From assembly GCA_020086605.1 (NCBI GenBank), contig JACBWW010000028.1, forward strand, positions 8,463,690-8,527,689: a stretch of 64,000 nucleotides of DNA, in the 5' to 3' direction. Each line of letters opens with the position of its first letter. Positions within the stretch are counted from its first letter, which is position 1. A model generated the notes under the pieces. The model was not told where the DNA came from. It saw nothing but the letters and a program-made list of their open reading frames with translations, and ran no database searches. Positions 1 to 11,911 of the stretch are shown here, piece by piece. Made by a program: the position numbers and the translations under genes. This DNA comes from Lanius collurio. Its lineage: Eukaryota; Chordata; Aves; Passeriformes; Laniidae.

Positions 1-3000
1 GAAAATGGAAACACAAAATACATTTTGATTTTTCTTATAATATTTACTTCTGTCTTTTACTAGCTAAAAAAAAAAAAAATTATTTTCCCAAAATCCAAAT
101 TTCCTACAGGCTTTATTTTTTTATTTCCTACAGTGCTGATAAAATTCAAATGGTGCCAGAACAAGATGATGCTTTAAAAATACCAAAAAACCCAGACCTA
201 CTAATAAAGAATACAAATTGAAAACATACAGTTAACAATTTAGAATGGACAACATAACACCAAATTTCACACTCTTGGGTATCAAAAACGATGACCAAAT
301 TTGAGGTTAAATCTACAAAGCAGCAAGTCAACACATCCTCAGAGACATTGGACAATAACAAACTACTTTTCATTAGAGAAATAATTTATAATACAAGAAA
401 TAAAATTAAGGTTCAAATTGACAGTGAGAAGAAGTCAAAATTAAACCTTAGTGTTATGGTTAATCAGATATTTAAATCATTCTGGTTGCAGCTGGAGCAT
501 GGGCTTGCGCAGGCATTCCCAGACATTGTGTCCTGGTTGCTCTCAGTGCTCTGCTCAATGCAGTATCACTTCATGGCAGTGTAATGTCACAAGCAGGACC
601 TCTAGGGCTGCTGGGAAAGCTCTCAGCTGGAGTTTAATCAGCCTGTAACTTTCTCTAGCTTAACTTAATGTCATACTTAAGGAAGAGGGGAAAAATGTTC
701 AATGACTGTGGAATGCAATTTGTTTTAATAGCACAGTTCTTCCAGTGCTTGGGACCATAACATCACGCAGAACAAAATCTGACTTAGTGTTGTTTCCTCT
801 TTGGTTTTAGAAAAGAGGTCTCTTTTTTTTTTATAAAGACCCCCCGCTGAAGGAGGAGGTTTAATGACATAATTTTGGCTGACTCAGTGTTACTACTAAT
901 GTAGCGTGAGCAGAATCAGCAAAATGCCTGCACAGGAAAGTCAATAAAGTCATGAGAGTATCCTAAGCCGCATGGAAAAAAGATTAAATTAGTCATAGCA
1001 AATGATAAAGAGCTGAAATTTTCTTTAATAAAGTGCTATCAATTTGTGGAAGGGATGACCTTGGTGTTTGATGCAAGGATTATATGGAGCAGTCGTTTAC
1101 AAACTCTTCCAAGTTTGTGTTTGTTGAGAGAGATATCCAAAATGATTGTCCTTTCTATTGTTAATATGTCAAATGGGCAATGCTGTTTTCATATAAGAAA
1201 ACTATCAGTTCAAGATGAACTCCAAAAGTAACCTATGCAGACCTAGTTGCAGTATTGTTTCAATAATATTTTCAATTAATAGAAACAGGAAAGAGAAATA
1301 CTCATATCTTAATTTTCAACAACCAACTTAATCCAAGGGGAGACCTGGGCCATCATAAAGTTCTCTTCTCTTTAACGAACAATTAACAAAGAAGCAACAA
1401 GCTACACTTAGGTCCTGACTGTGCTATTGACTGTATGGTTCAAGCCAAGGGCAATTTGTGTCGCTTTCAATAAAGTGTAGAAAATTCTTACATCAAATAG
1501 GCAATGACATTCATAAACAGTGAAGATAGGATACAGTAAACAAATACTACACTTGGAATACTCTCCGTGACCAGACAGGAAATTTGTAGTCCTCCCTAAG
1601 AGCCACTCCATGTAACATGCTCTGAACTAGCCAAATTGGACCTATTGTTGAACAAGCTAAAGTTTGTGCATAGTCTTGGAGGGTTTTTTATGTTTCTTCC
1701 TTCTTTTCTAAATAGCAAAATGCTGCCTCTTCATTGTTGCATTTAAAACACATCCTGTTATGCCTGCAGCTCTTTTAGAGTGCACGTTCAGAATACCGTG
1801 TACTTTATTACTGAGCCATTCTTGCAGCTTTTACTCAAAAAGTGTGTGTGTGGGAGTAGCATAAACTGCAGCTGGTTGTCTTTATTTTTCCACCATCATT
1901 GCTGCTAACAAGAAATGTTAGGAACTGACTGGCAACAAGGAAGAAGATGTACATACACAACATTTGGTTTTTCTGCTATACGCCTGTACAGGAGATTGAG
2001 AGATCATCTTAGTGAACAACTTCTATTTTCAACAAAACATTTAGGACCTTAAAAAAGATCAGCAGTAGGCTGAAACAATTTGTTTTGCAATAAAAAGAAT
2101 GCTAATATTTTGGTGTCATATAGATTATCAGAAATATAGAACATAAATTTGCTTTTTCATTGGTGTTATGAAATACTGTATCACCAAAGAATATAAGTGA
2201 GTCCAGAATTCTATGGAAAAAAATAACTGATTTCACTACGCGGCTGCTCAAAAACAAACAGACAAACAAAAATTCAAGCAGAATTCCTTCATCCTCCCTC
2301 TTGCCATGCTGCCATAAATGTGTTGTGGATGAAAACCTTCCAGACAACTCAAAATGACAGAGGCTTTGATATTTTCATCACTCTGAATCAGTTCATAATG
2401 GAAATGTTTTTTCTGCACAGTACAAGTATCTGAAGATTGTGAGGCCAGACAGCAAAAATCCCTGGTCATCTTTCAAAGTGTAAGCCTGCATGGCCTGATA
2501 TCCCCTTCTTCCTGGCTCTTCAGGCAGTTTCAGATATATCTGGCTGCTATGCCCACCATGAACAGGAACTGCTGAAATTCAGACACAGTGTGCCACAAAA
2601 CACCAAGGCAAGGTAGAAGCCAGCTTCAAAGAGAAAAACAGTTTATTTCCTGCAGCTGATTCTTTCCCCAGCTGGCTCCTGCCCACTGTCCTCACTGTTT
2701 TCCCAGGCTGCACTCCCCATCCCTGGTCCTGTCCGAAGCTCACCTCATGCTGAAGTCAGCAGAGTTGGATTCATCTGAGTTACTGAACCGCATCTCACAG
2801 CACACAGCTAAGAGTTAATTTCCAGTAATTTCTGCTAATTGCTCTTGAGAGCATCTTTGTATCATCATGGAGGCAGGCAACACTGGTCAGAGAAACCAGA
2901 GATTCATCAGTCATTCAAAATGATCACGCATTATGTTTGATCCCTGGCATTGTAATTTTATTCTTGTGACTGCATGGAAACTGTCTAAGCAGAGTAACAA

Positions 3001-3409
3001 CACTGTCAAGTGGTACCTGTGTAAAACATGCCCGCCTACCTTCATACCCAAGACAAATAAGATTGCCTGCTCCAACAGTGAGTTAGCCATTGAAATGCAC
3101 ATCAGTTTTGTAGTGCAGAGCTGGATTTCCATACAGAATACTGTGTATATTTAATCAGCAGACCAATTACCAGCTTCTCATTTCGTCTTATTATAGCTAA
3201 ATTTTACCTGATTGCACTTCTGATGATCTGAAAACTCAGTGAAGCTAAGACTTCAGCTTGTTGCAGGGACAGCCAGTCCTTCAGCTGGACATAGGTTTGG
3301 TCAATGGGCCTGTTCCCTTTCTAATTCAAGAAAAGGACACATTTTAGGAAACTGTGACACTGTTATTTGCGGGGAAAAAACACATTCTCTGTTATGATAA
3401 GTTCTTGTT

Positions 3410-3450
3410 TGAAACTATTATCCACTTCTTTGAAATATTATCCACTTGTC
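3410..3450. repeat. Two-copy tandem duplication, about 20-21 bp unit
   Basis: Two adjacent near-identical units share TATTATCCACTT and differ by a one-base indel and a few substitutions. This is a minor local duplication with no sign of function. Confidence 0.7.
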
Positions 3451-4466
3451 TCTGACTTTCTGAGAACCTTCAGGTAGTCTTGGTTTTCTCAGTGATTTCT
3501 GGTGTTGACATCCACTCTGCAGCAGACAACACATTCCAGCTGAAGGCATTTAACACCATTGCAATAGTGCTAGAAGGAATAAGCATTCAGCATTCTGTCT
3601 TTCCAGGGCTTGGTAAAGTGTGTTAAGAAGGTAGCTTAAGGCTGAAGATTAGCACTTCAACGTGCAAGACTCAGAAGTTTGAAAGGTATCAAGAATTTGC
3701 AGGACCATTCACCAAGACAGTAGAAATATAAAGGTGAGAATGTTAGGACTATGGCAAGAAGCTTCTGATATACTGTGTAGTAGGGATTTCAGTCTCTGGA
3801 GGCTGACACAGATCCCCATGTAGCAGTAAAGGCAGAAGGATTTCTCTTCTCTGTTATTGTCAGAGGACATCTGTGGTAATGCTCCAGGAAATTATGTCAT
3901 GATAAAATGCGCCTTTCTGTATTTAGTTAATGTTTAGAACAGAAGTAAACACTATGTTGGCTTTGTCTAGTAATTAGATGTACAGAATTTAAGAAAACTG
4001 ACCTGTTTTGGAGGGTACTACTTGTGAGCTGAAAAAGCTAGGAACATTTCAATATGAGCAGGTAAAGTTTAAATGTTATTATTTTTAATAATTACAGAAG
4101 TACCTTGGTTGTCAGCTTTTGTTTCCTTTTGTTCTTTCTGGCTTAAAGTTTTGTGTAATGGCCTTTTCTGCTCATCACACTTGCTTGCCCCAGACACTAA
4201 CAGTTCCTCCGTTCTTTCAAAATCCACCTTTCTCCACTTATTCATTATGAAGGTCTTTTTTTTTGCTATGACTGCAATCTATTCTAATCAGGCTTATTTT
4301 CCAGTTTCTACTTTCTACATAAATTCATGCAGGTGTTTCAAAAACATACATTTCATTCTTTCTCTACCACTAGATTTCTTCACAAGATCCACACAGGCCT
4401 ATTAAAAGCCTCTGATTACATTCTCTTCATATTTTTTCTCTGCTGCAAATCCCATGTTCCCACCCT

Positions 4467-4500
4467 GCTTAGTTTCTGCTAAAGCTTAGTTTCTGCTAAT
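4467..4500. repeat. Two-copy tandem duplication, 17 bp unit
   Basis: Two copies of a 17-bp unit (GCTTAGTTTCTGCTAAA and GCTTAGTTTCTGCTAAT) lie back to back and differ only at the last base. This looks like a recent slippage or small duplication event. Confidence 0.85.
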
Positions 4501-7500
4501 TGTTCCTCTTGTTTGCTGTCACTTTTACTTTACTCCACTCTCCTGTGTTGCTTATCTCCCTTATCAGACTATTTTTCCGGGGGTGACTCTGGCCTCAGAT
4601 TTTCCTGAAGGGGCAGGAGAGGTCTCTGCACATCAGCACCCATTATTGCTTGCATTTTGATAACATCACGGGCCAGATAAGAAATCACTATGTTGAATGA
4701 GATAAACTTACTAAAAGAAAGCCAGTCTCCAGTCCAGGTCTCAGTAAACACTTTGGATCCCTCTAAGAGCTATGGCATAAAAAAATCTTTCAGCTCCTTC
4801 TTCCATCACAGATTTGATCATTAATGGCAACAAATTATTTCTGTGTTGTCTTTGATTGAACTACTGGAATTTATAGTTATATTTATAACTCAGATTTTGC
4901 AACTACTACAAAGATGATTAATCAATGACATACATTATGTATTGGTGTTTATGTGTAGATACTTAAACATTTCTAGACTGTACATTTTGTGAATTTCCTA
5001 CACAAACAATTTGATCAACTCTACAGGACTTTCTTTTAACTATAGAGCCTAATGTATTTAAGCTGTAGCGGGACAACACTGCTTTATTCTCTGCAGACAA
5101 CTTTATTCTTTGTCTTGTCATTTTTATTGTTCCACTGGTAGTGAATAAAAGCCTGCATCTGTTCCTCAGGAAGGACTTAATCCAAAGCTTATTGAATGCA
5201 TTGGAAGAGTCTCCATTGGGCTTTGGATCAAGCTCTTTATTTCACAAACAAATGCTTTTTGTGAGAATATGCTATTCAAGTATTGTGTAGAAGAGTTACA
5301 GAGGTTCCCTATTTCTATAATAATGACTGCTTTTTAAATCTTTTTTGCTATGCCCGTTCTGTTGCAGGAACAATATGCAACTGTACACAATTGTTGAAGT
5401 ACTGTAGTCCATGTTTATCGTGCCCCACCCATTGGTATAAAAGTGGAATATGTAATGCAATTGGTGCTATGTTTATATGGCTCTTCCTATGCAGACAGTA
5501 ACTTGAAAAATATACAGAGATATACTTCCTGCCCCTGAGGATGATCAGGCTCAATCAGGCAAGCAGGACACGGGCAAGACATCTTTCAGGACTGCCTTGT
5601 GTTATTGATGAAAGCACACTTGAAAGAGGGGTTTGTAGAATAAAAGAGGGTTACTACTCAATGGGATTTTTTTCCTATCCTTAGGAAAAGGAGCAGACTG
5701 AAAGGAGTCACAACAGGGGAAAGAAACAGGGGCTATTGTGGAAGAGAGTACAATGAGACAAAGATAAAGGCAGGAGTAATCAAAGCAGAAACATTAGCTG
5801 GAGCAAGACTGTAAAGAAATTTAAGTGAAACTTTACAGGTCCGGATTCGAAATCAGTGCATTTTCCACAAGGAGGGAAATCCATGATTTGGTTATGCAGT
5901 GGCATTTCTTCAAGCTGCAATAAAATAGATTTTTTTTTCCCCTACAATATCCCAGGTACTGAATACTTCTCTGGATTTCTTGTGAATGGAACTAACAGTT
6001 CCCATGAACGAAAGAGAACATGATGCCAATGAAACTTGGCTGGTTTTTCAACTGCTGAACAGAGTAACCTCTTCACGTGGGTGTGAAGTTACTACTGGGG
6101 ATTACCCCTGTGACAGAATTGCTTGCAGTAAAACACACTATATTGTGTGGTAAGCACTTGCAGGGTTGCACACGTAGTTTGTAAGCTGATGGTGACTCAG
6201 ACAGTTTATGGAGCCAGTACCAAAACATTACTCACTCAAGGAGTCACATTTAAGCCAATGAGATTACTCATGTAGTGAGTGGCTGATAGAGATCTTGCCA
6301 AGCTATTCCACCGCATAATAGATGTGTGTAAATGAGCCTGTTAGTCAGGTGAATAACGTCAGAAAGGAATTTTTAAGTTCATTCTATGTATGAACTTCTT
6401 CTGTTTGAACTCCCTAACCACAGCCGAGGTCCCTTTACATTCTGCCAACTCCCACTAACAGGCAGACCCTATCCTAAAATTCATCAACACATATAGACAA
6501 ATAAGGAAAAGTGAGTTGCCTTCAGTCACATCACAAGTCAACAGCAAGGCCAGGAATAGAACAGGGATCTCCAGTCAGTTTTCTACCAGCAGATCCCTGC
6601 CTCTGTAATTCACAACATTTCATCCCTGCACTGAATATAAAGCATTTATGAATGTGACCTCCAAACTTCCTACAGCTCTTCTGCTGACTGACTGATGGAT
6701 ATCTGCATTCATTAGCTTTATAAATGCACAGAGAATACACTGAAGTACCATTTTCATCTCGCACACATTATTAAAAGCTGGTGCATTCCCTCTTCCAGCT
6801 CATCTGCATGTTTTCCTGCAGTCAGAGAAATAACCAGAACCACATGAAAAGGAAAATTAATCTAATCACAAAATTTCTGACAGCCAGTCTAAGATACTTA
6901 AAAATCTGCATCCCAAGCAAAACTCATTTTCCATATTCAGTAGAATTCAGTGTGGAGGCTACTATATCAAGCATCACCTTTCAGGAGTGCATTTCATTCA
7001 ATACATGATATAAAAGTGTCTGACAGATTCAGCATCATTATCACAATATTTTCCTTCCTTTCTTTATTCTGCTTTGGTCTCAGGATCTTTTAGGGTTCAT
7101 AGAGAACAAGAATAGTGTGCTGGGCTGTAAATAGCAGCCTGAAAAAAATTCCAAAAGGAAGAGGTATCCTCTTTGAATTATTCTCCATTTGAAGGTTCAC
7201 TGCATAACAATAAAAAACTGTGCCTCACTGAAACCAGGCTCCCATATACTGATAGGTTCCCAAAGCAAAGACTCTGAATAATTCCTCTGTCTCCTGGATA
7301 AAGCAGGAGCAGCAGGTACTCATACAGCTTCGCTCTTTTCTCTTCCTATTTCTCTCTCCTTCAAACATCTTTGTCTTTGATTTCCTTATCTTTATCTCCC
7401 CATCCTGACTCCCCTTGTGTCTCTTCCTCTTTTTAACTCCAGGCACTCTTTGTTGGCAATGGTTCCACCCTCTTTCTGCCCATGGAAGAGCACACATCTG

Positions 7501-8688
7501 TACAGAGGCAGATTGTAAACTAGGTCAGCTTATATGGCAGAGATAAAAAAGAGTAGGAATAAGAGCCTTTTTGTATAATTACAAGGTCTCAAATAAGCAC
7601 ATGCCCAGTTGTCAGAGGTGCTGAGCATCTGCCATTACCCCTGGCTTCGGTGGCACTAGTCCTCATGTCCACATGCAGCATACAAAGAAAAACATCCTTA
7701 GCTTTGCAGTCCCCTGCAAGCAGAAGTTCAGAGAGCAGCTCCTTGATTTTCTCCAAAACTCCTCACTAATCTCAGGATCTGTTTTTGTCATTTTTTCCAA
7801 CATGTTCAGCACAGTCTTGGGATGTAAATTGGTCAGTCATTGGAAGAGAAATAAGGTGATACTGGGGATAATACTTTTTCAGTTCACGAGCACATAAAGC
7901 AGGTCTGAAATAGAATAACAAGTGAGGAACTCTCATGTGAGGGTTAAAAATAACTATTTTTCTTGACAAATATTTGGTTAATTAAGCTATCTTTATATTC
8001 TTCCTCCTTTCAGAGTTTTTAGGACAATACCATATAATCTTGCAATTCATTATTTAAGTAAAGGTATTTTAATATTACAGTGAAAATAAGAGAAGGTTGT
8101 ACTCTGGCAAAGATTAATTGCTCCTTCCCCCTAACTGAAGTTCTCTGTAATGCTGTAAAAACATTATAGAGCATTAACAAACTGCATCAGTCTCATTTGT
8201 GATATTGCTTTACCTAACAGAAGAAAATCTGTGCTGCAGTCACATGCATTGGTCCAATCTTGTATGAGTCCAGAAAGAAGGAAAGGGACAGAAGGTAATT
8301 GTTGGAATAAAAACACAGAGGGGTGTGAACCCAGGAAGAGGAGCTCTGAAATTCCCGCTTTGACAGTGTAGCACCATTGGTTTCCACTGTTTTTTCTCCA
8401 CAGTCCAGTATTCCCAGGCTCCAAAACTTGGAGCTTTTAGAAAGCAGAAGCCTTGACAATGCTTATTTTAATTATGATTCTGAGGTCTGGAGGGGACCTT
8501 TCTGCATGGTTCTGGAGGTTTCCACAAGTAAAAACCACAAATTTATTTCCTTTCTGCCCTTCTGATAACTACCTTATTCTGGTTTTAATAGCTGAGGTTC
8601 CTGAAAAACAAATAAACATGGTCAGACCTGTGAAACATACAAAAAGGATGCAACTCCCATGCCCCTTTTCCTCTTTCCTCCACATCCC

Positions 8689-8711
8689 CATAGTGCCATT
8701 TGGGCACTATG
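8689..8711. repeat. Short hairpin, 9-bp perfect arms
   Basis: CATAGTGCC is followed five bases later by its exact reverse complement GGCACTATG. The arms are too short to claim a structured RNA gene. Confidence 0.6.
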
Positions 8712-10169
8712 CCTATCTATGGGAGTACAGACTCTTACACCTGCACGGTAGGATGGTGGGCATGATCAGCATGTCCATGCACAGGTGCAGCTTTCCTTTG
8801 CTCCCTGCCTGTTCTCTGCAAATAGGCTGAATGAGGATGTACTGTGGTTTTAGCACCTTATCCTAGAAGGACAAAGGCTAGGAGTCCTGTCTTTGGGCAG
8901 ATAACTGCATTGCAGACATTCCTGGGGACATTCCTAGACAGCACAGCTGAAACACCCCTGTTCAGAGCTGATGTCTCTTCCTCCTCTCTGTGCCCCATGC
9001 TAGTGTCAAGTAAAAAATGTTCATTAAAAAGCCCATCCTTGGTCCAGAGAATTTACAACAAAGTCTGAAAGAGAGAAAACAGATGGCTGCCAGTAGGAAG
9101 AATGGCAGAAAGTTCACTGTGTCAAAGACCTTGGTGCGGTTTTGTCCGTACCATACTCTTGAGCACTTTCAGACATATATATTTGCAAAGAGGGTTGTGG
9201 CCACATGTAGTTGATTATTAGGATAGCTTCTTACTTACATTAATAGCACCAGCTTACCAGTCTGCACTTATATATGTATGCCTCAGTTTCCTTATACCAT
9301 AAGCTTTTACTATGAACCATTTTCATTATCACACAGCATTCAGGTAGCCTCTGTGTGAGCATCTGTGTCCTTGAGTTCTCAACAGAGAATGCAGCAGCTG
9401 AATTATCAATAGCAGCATGTAACCTCCCATTTAAAACATTAGTGACTGAAGAGTGGAGGGTAGAAAATGTGACACTGAACTTCAGTACAGACTGGAGAGT
9501 TAGAGGTTTGCAAACCCCATGCTAGTACTGTCCAAATACAGAGATGCTAATTGGGTTAGAACTAAAGGACACCTAATGCAATCTATCTGAGAAGAGTCAA
9601 CATTGCTGCTGTAAAGTCTTGCCTTAAACAAACCTTTTGGTGGTCTCAGAAAAGGTCAACAAAAACGGTGGATAAGGGTGATCTAATTTCCATATCAGAC
9701 TGGTGTCTAAAACGTTCTTGACAAAGGCTTTTAAGGAGACTAAGCAGAGAAAACAACAAGAGGGAAAGCCCTGGTATAGCTCAGTAACTGCTTAGAAGAC
9801 AAAACACAGGAATAAATCACCAGTTCTCACAATGGAGGGAGGTGCTGGATGGTGTAGAGTTCTGTAAGAGTCAATGTTACAATGTGTGCTGTTCAGTGTG
9901 CTCATGCCTTATCGGGGATGGAGTCAAATAGAAAAGTTCATCACTGGTAGTCATTTGGCATTAATAAGAGGAAACATTGTGAAGAACTATACCTGGGCAT
10001 TATGAGACTGAATGTGCAATACAAGAAATCCAGTCTAGGTGAATGTAAAATGGATAAATAGCCATTAAAAATGGTGGGCTCTGAGCTGGCACAAGCAAAA
10101 TCTCAGGATTATGACAGGACATGCCATAGAAACATCACGTCCTGTGCTTAAAAGATCCCCATGAAGTAT

Positions 10170-10505
10170 TGTCAAGAAAAAACATAATTCTGCCACTGTA
10201 TGAAGCCAACGTTTGATCACATCTTAAATCCTGTGTATTTCTTCAACTCAAATTTAGATATATTAGATCAGGGTCATGCTCAAGAGTGCATCAAAGATGG
10301 GAAGAAGTACAGAACAGTCTGTGGACAAAGGTCCTCCTGAGCAACCTACAGCTCTTTAGCCAGGAAATGTACAATGTCCAGTGATAACAGCAGAGACCTA
10401 CAAACCTATGAGCAGCACTATGGGAGGGTTAACTGTTCCCCATACTGAGCTCAAAGAAAGGATTACTTGTTCCTCATCTCGAGCATAGGAGCTGAGGGGA
10501 TAATT
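10170..10505 (+). mobile_element. Possible ancient CR1/L3-like LINE 3'-region remnant
   Basis: Several blocks appear in the same order as in the 3' part of old CR1/L3-type LINEs. A CACATCTTAAATCCTGTGT-like block comes near 10219, then a block ending in CTCTTTAGCC near 10352-10361, then GAGACCTACAAACCTATGAG near 10393. The elements are known to carry '...CACACCTTGAATCCTGTGT...', '...CTGTTTAGCCTGGA...' and '...GGTTTATAAAAT...' style segments in that order. Divergence is high and the match is from memory, so boundaries are approximate and the call may be wrong. Confidence 0.35.
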
Positions 10506-10636
10506 AAGTTTGTATTCAAACCAAAAATAAAAGGCAGAGGTTCTTCATAGGAAGGATAGCAGACCAATGGGAATCTTTGCAAGCATATTTGGGTTCAAGA
10601 CGATATTGAAGAACCCCAGGATAGTCGTACTGCCTA

Positions 10637-10764
10637 TTAAAAAAATGAAAAAAGAAAAAAAAGGAAAAGGAAAAAAAAAAAGGAAAAAAAAAAGCCAAAC
10701 CACACCAATAAAGCGGGAAAAGAAACAAAATCAAACCAAAACCAAACAAAAAGGAAACAGCCCG
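10637..10764 (+). repeat. A-rich tract abutting the CpG island
   Basis: About 125 bp is dominated by A on the + strand. The first part is purine-only A/G runs and the second part is CAAA/CCAAA-like. It stops abruptly where the GC-rich island begins. Poly(dA:dT) tracts are known to disfavour nucleosomes, so this could help keep the promoter edge open; that role is inference. It contains one AATAAA (near 10708), which is most likely incidental. An alternative origin is the tail of an old retroposed sequence. Confidence 0.75.
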
Positions 10765-11050
10765 AAACCCGCGGTTTGGAAACCCCCGGAGCCGCCGGCG
10801 GAGTGGAGCTCCCCCCCTGTGCGCTCCTCGGAGGCGAGCCGCGGGGCCGCGTGTCTTCCCTTCTCGACGGGGCTCGGCCCGCCTGGGCCCGGCTCCCTCC
10901 CCTCCCGCCCGCCGCGGGCATCGTAACAGGAGAGGCTCGCAGGCGGAGGGTAACCCGAGCGCGACAGGGCGGGGGCCGCGGGGGCGGTCGCGGAGCCCCA
11001 GCACGGAGCGCTTCGCCCTGCGGGACGGGACGGGCGCGACGGGACGAGGC

Positions 11051-11123
11051 GGGGCGGGGCAGGACGAGGCGGGCGGCGGCTTTGGCCCCCTCTTTCGGCG
11101 TCGGCGAAGGGGGCGGGCGGGGA
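11051..11123 (+). promoter_or_regulatory. GC-box cluster (Sp/KLF-type sites)
   Basis: GGGGCGGGGC at 11051-11060 is a consensus Sp1 site. GGGGGCGGGCGGGG at 11109-11122 holds overlapping GGGCGG cores. They lie just upstream of the proposed first exon, the usual place for such sites in TATA-less promoters. Binding is inferred from motif only. Confidence 0.6.
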
Positions 11124-11130
11124 GGGAAGT

Positions 11131-11174
11131 GGGGGGAGGAGGAAGAGGAGGAGGAAGAGGAGGAGGAAGGGGGA
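11131..11174 (+). repeat. 44-nt purine-only (GGA)n-type tract
   Basis: An uninterrupted G/A run is built of GGA, GGAA and AGA units inside the CpG island. Mirror-symmetric purine tracts can form triplex (H-DNA), and clustered GG runs can form weak G-quadruplexes. It sits immediately before or at the likely transcription start zone. Function is inference. Confidence 0.85.
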
Positions 11175-11458
11175 TTCGACGTGCCGGAGCTGCGCGCGGA
11201 GCTGGCAGCGCACGCTGCGAGCCGGAGGAGCGGGAGCGGCTTGGATAGGTACCTCCGAACGCCAGGATGCACGTGTGTCCGTGCGGCCGTCTGTCTGTCT
11301 GTCTGCTCTCGTGTGTGTGTGTGTGTGTGTGTGTCTGTGAGCGCGGCTCCAGTGCGGAGGGACCGGAGGCGGCGGTGGCTGCGGCTCCGGCCAGTTGGCC
11401 CCCGGCGGGTTGCGGGCGGGAGAGGGGAAAGCAGGCTAGGGAGGGCGAGGCGGGGGAG
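11175..11458 (+). other. Probable non-coding first exon (5' UTR) of an unidentified gene
   Basis: The 3' boundary is GGGGAG|GTAAGG, a near-ideal U2 splice donor with the first intronic base at 11459. The 5' boundary is a guess: start sites in such promoters are dispersed, and I placed it after the purine tract. The segment is GC-rich with GGCGGCGGTGGCTGCGGC-type sequence typical of vertebrate 5' UTRs, and it holds a CTGT/GT microsatellite. An ATG at 11267 opens a frame that runs through the (GT)n as alternating Cys-Val and ends at about 11476 in the proposed intron; I treat this as an upstream frame, not the main protein. Alternative donors are ATAG|GTACCT at 11248/11249 and GAGG|GTAACC near 10950. 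The gene product is unknown. Confidence 0.45.
11290..11334 (+). repeat. Compound (CTGT)n-(GT)12 microsatellite in putative 5' UTR
   Basis: CTGT repeats at about 11290-11305 are followed by CTCTC and then 12 uninterrupted GT units at 11311-11334. Alternating GT can adopt Z-DNA, and a UG repeat in RNA is a known TDP-43/CELF-type binding sequence. Length polymorphism between individuals is likely. Confidence 0.95.
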
Positions 11459-11903
11459 GTAAGGGGGTGTCGGTAGAGGTGCGAGGGATGGCAGGGGAAA
11501 AGCGAGGAGGGAAGACGGAATCGCGGGAAGGGAGAGAGGAGGAGAGGAAAGGAGAATGCAGATGCGCGGAGGGGAAGAGGCCAGGAGGAAAGAGGGGATG
11601 CCGAAGGGGGAAATTTCTGCCCTCGCCATTGGCAGCCCCGCGCGGTGTGCCCCCGGCGTGCATAGCCCGGGCGGGGGGCGGCGCGGACCGCCGGGAGGTG
11701 CCGGACGGAGCGGGGGGGCCGCTACAGAAAGCCGGGTCTGTGCGCGCATCCCCCCGATGTCCGCAGGCTGGGGGCGGCTCTGCCCCCGCCTCGGCTGCGG
11801 CCGGGGGCGCCGGGGGTCTCCGTCGCTGTGCAAGGGGGACGGCCAGGTTGTGGGGATGGAGGGGGGTGTGTGGAGGGGCTTCAGCAATATCCTGAGAAAC
11901 CTG

Positions 11904-11911
11904 TGACGTAA
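11904..11911 (+). promoter_or_regulatory. CRE-like motif TGACGTAA
   Basis: TGACGTAA sits at the downstream edge of the CpG island, where CpGs are otherwise disappearing. It is a recognised variant of the ATF/CREB/C-EBP-type site. A single 8-mer is weak evidence; its position near the first exon makes it more plausible. Confidence 0.3.

Larger units (their letters stand above)
1..10160. other. Non-coding stretch, no supportable gene
   Basis: I read both strands for spliced coding segments, RNA genes and known repeats and found nothing that I can name. Open frames are short (at most about 125 codons), overlap on both strands and have no recognisable domain or splice-site pairing. The sequence is AT-rich with ordinary poly-A and poly-T runs. 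It may be intergenic DNA upstream of the promoter near 11 kb, or intron of a gene lying further left. Small tandem duplications and a hairpin within it are listed separately. Confidence 0.6.
10770..11890 (+). promoter_or_regulatory. CpG-island promoter
   Basis: This interval is strikingly GC-rich and dense in CpG, while the rest of the window is AT-rich and CpG-poor. It carries Sp1-type GC boxes (GGGCGGGGG at 10967-10975, GGGGCGGGGC at 11051-11060, and GGGGGCGGGCGGGG from 11109). There is no convincing TATA box, as is usual for CpG-island promoters with dispersed start sites. The strong splice donor at 11458/11459 on the + strand argues for rightward transcription. I saw no comparably good donor on the - strand, but a divergent non-coding transcript is not excluded. 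The gene served is not identified, because no coding exon that I recognise follows within the window. Confidence 0.8.

Noticed and set aside
10637..11887. 416-codon open frame on the - strand across the CpG island
   Set aside because: It is Ser/Pro/Arg-rich low-complexity sequence caused by GC richness and the purine/GT repeats, and it runs into the A-rich tract as Phe/Lys-type runs. No domain is visible and opposing long frames exist on the + strand.
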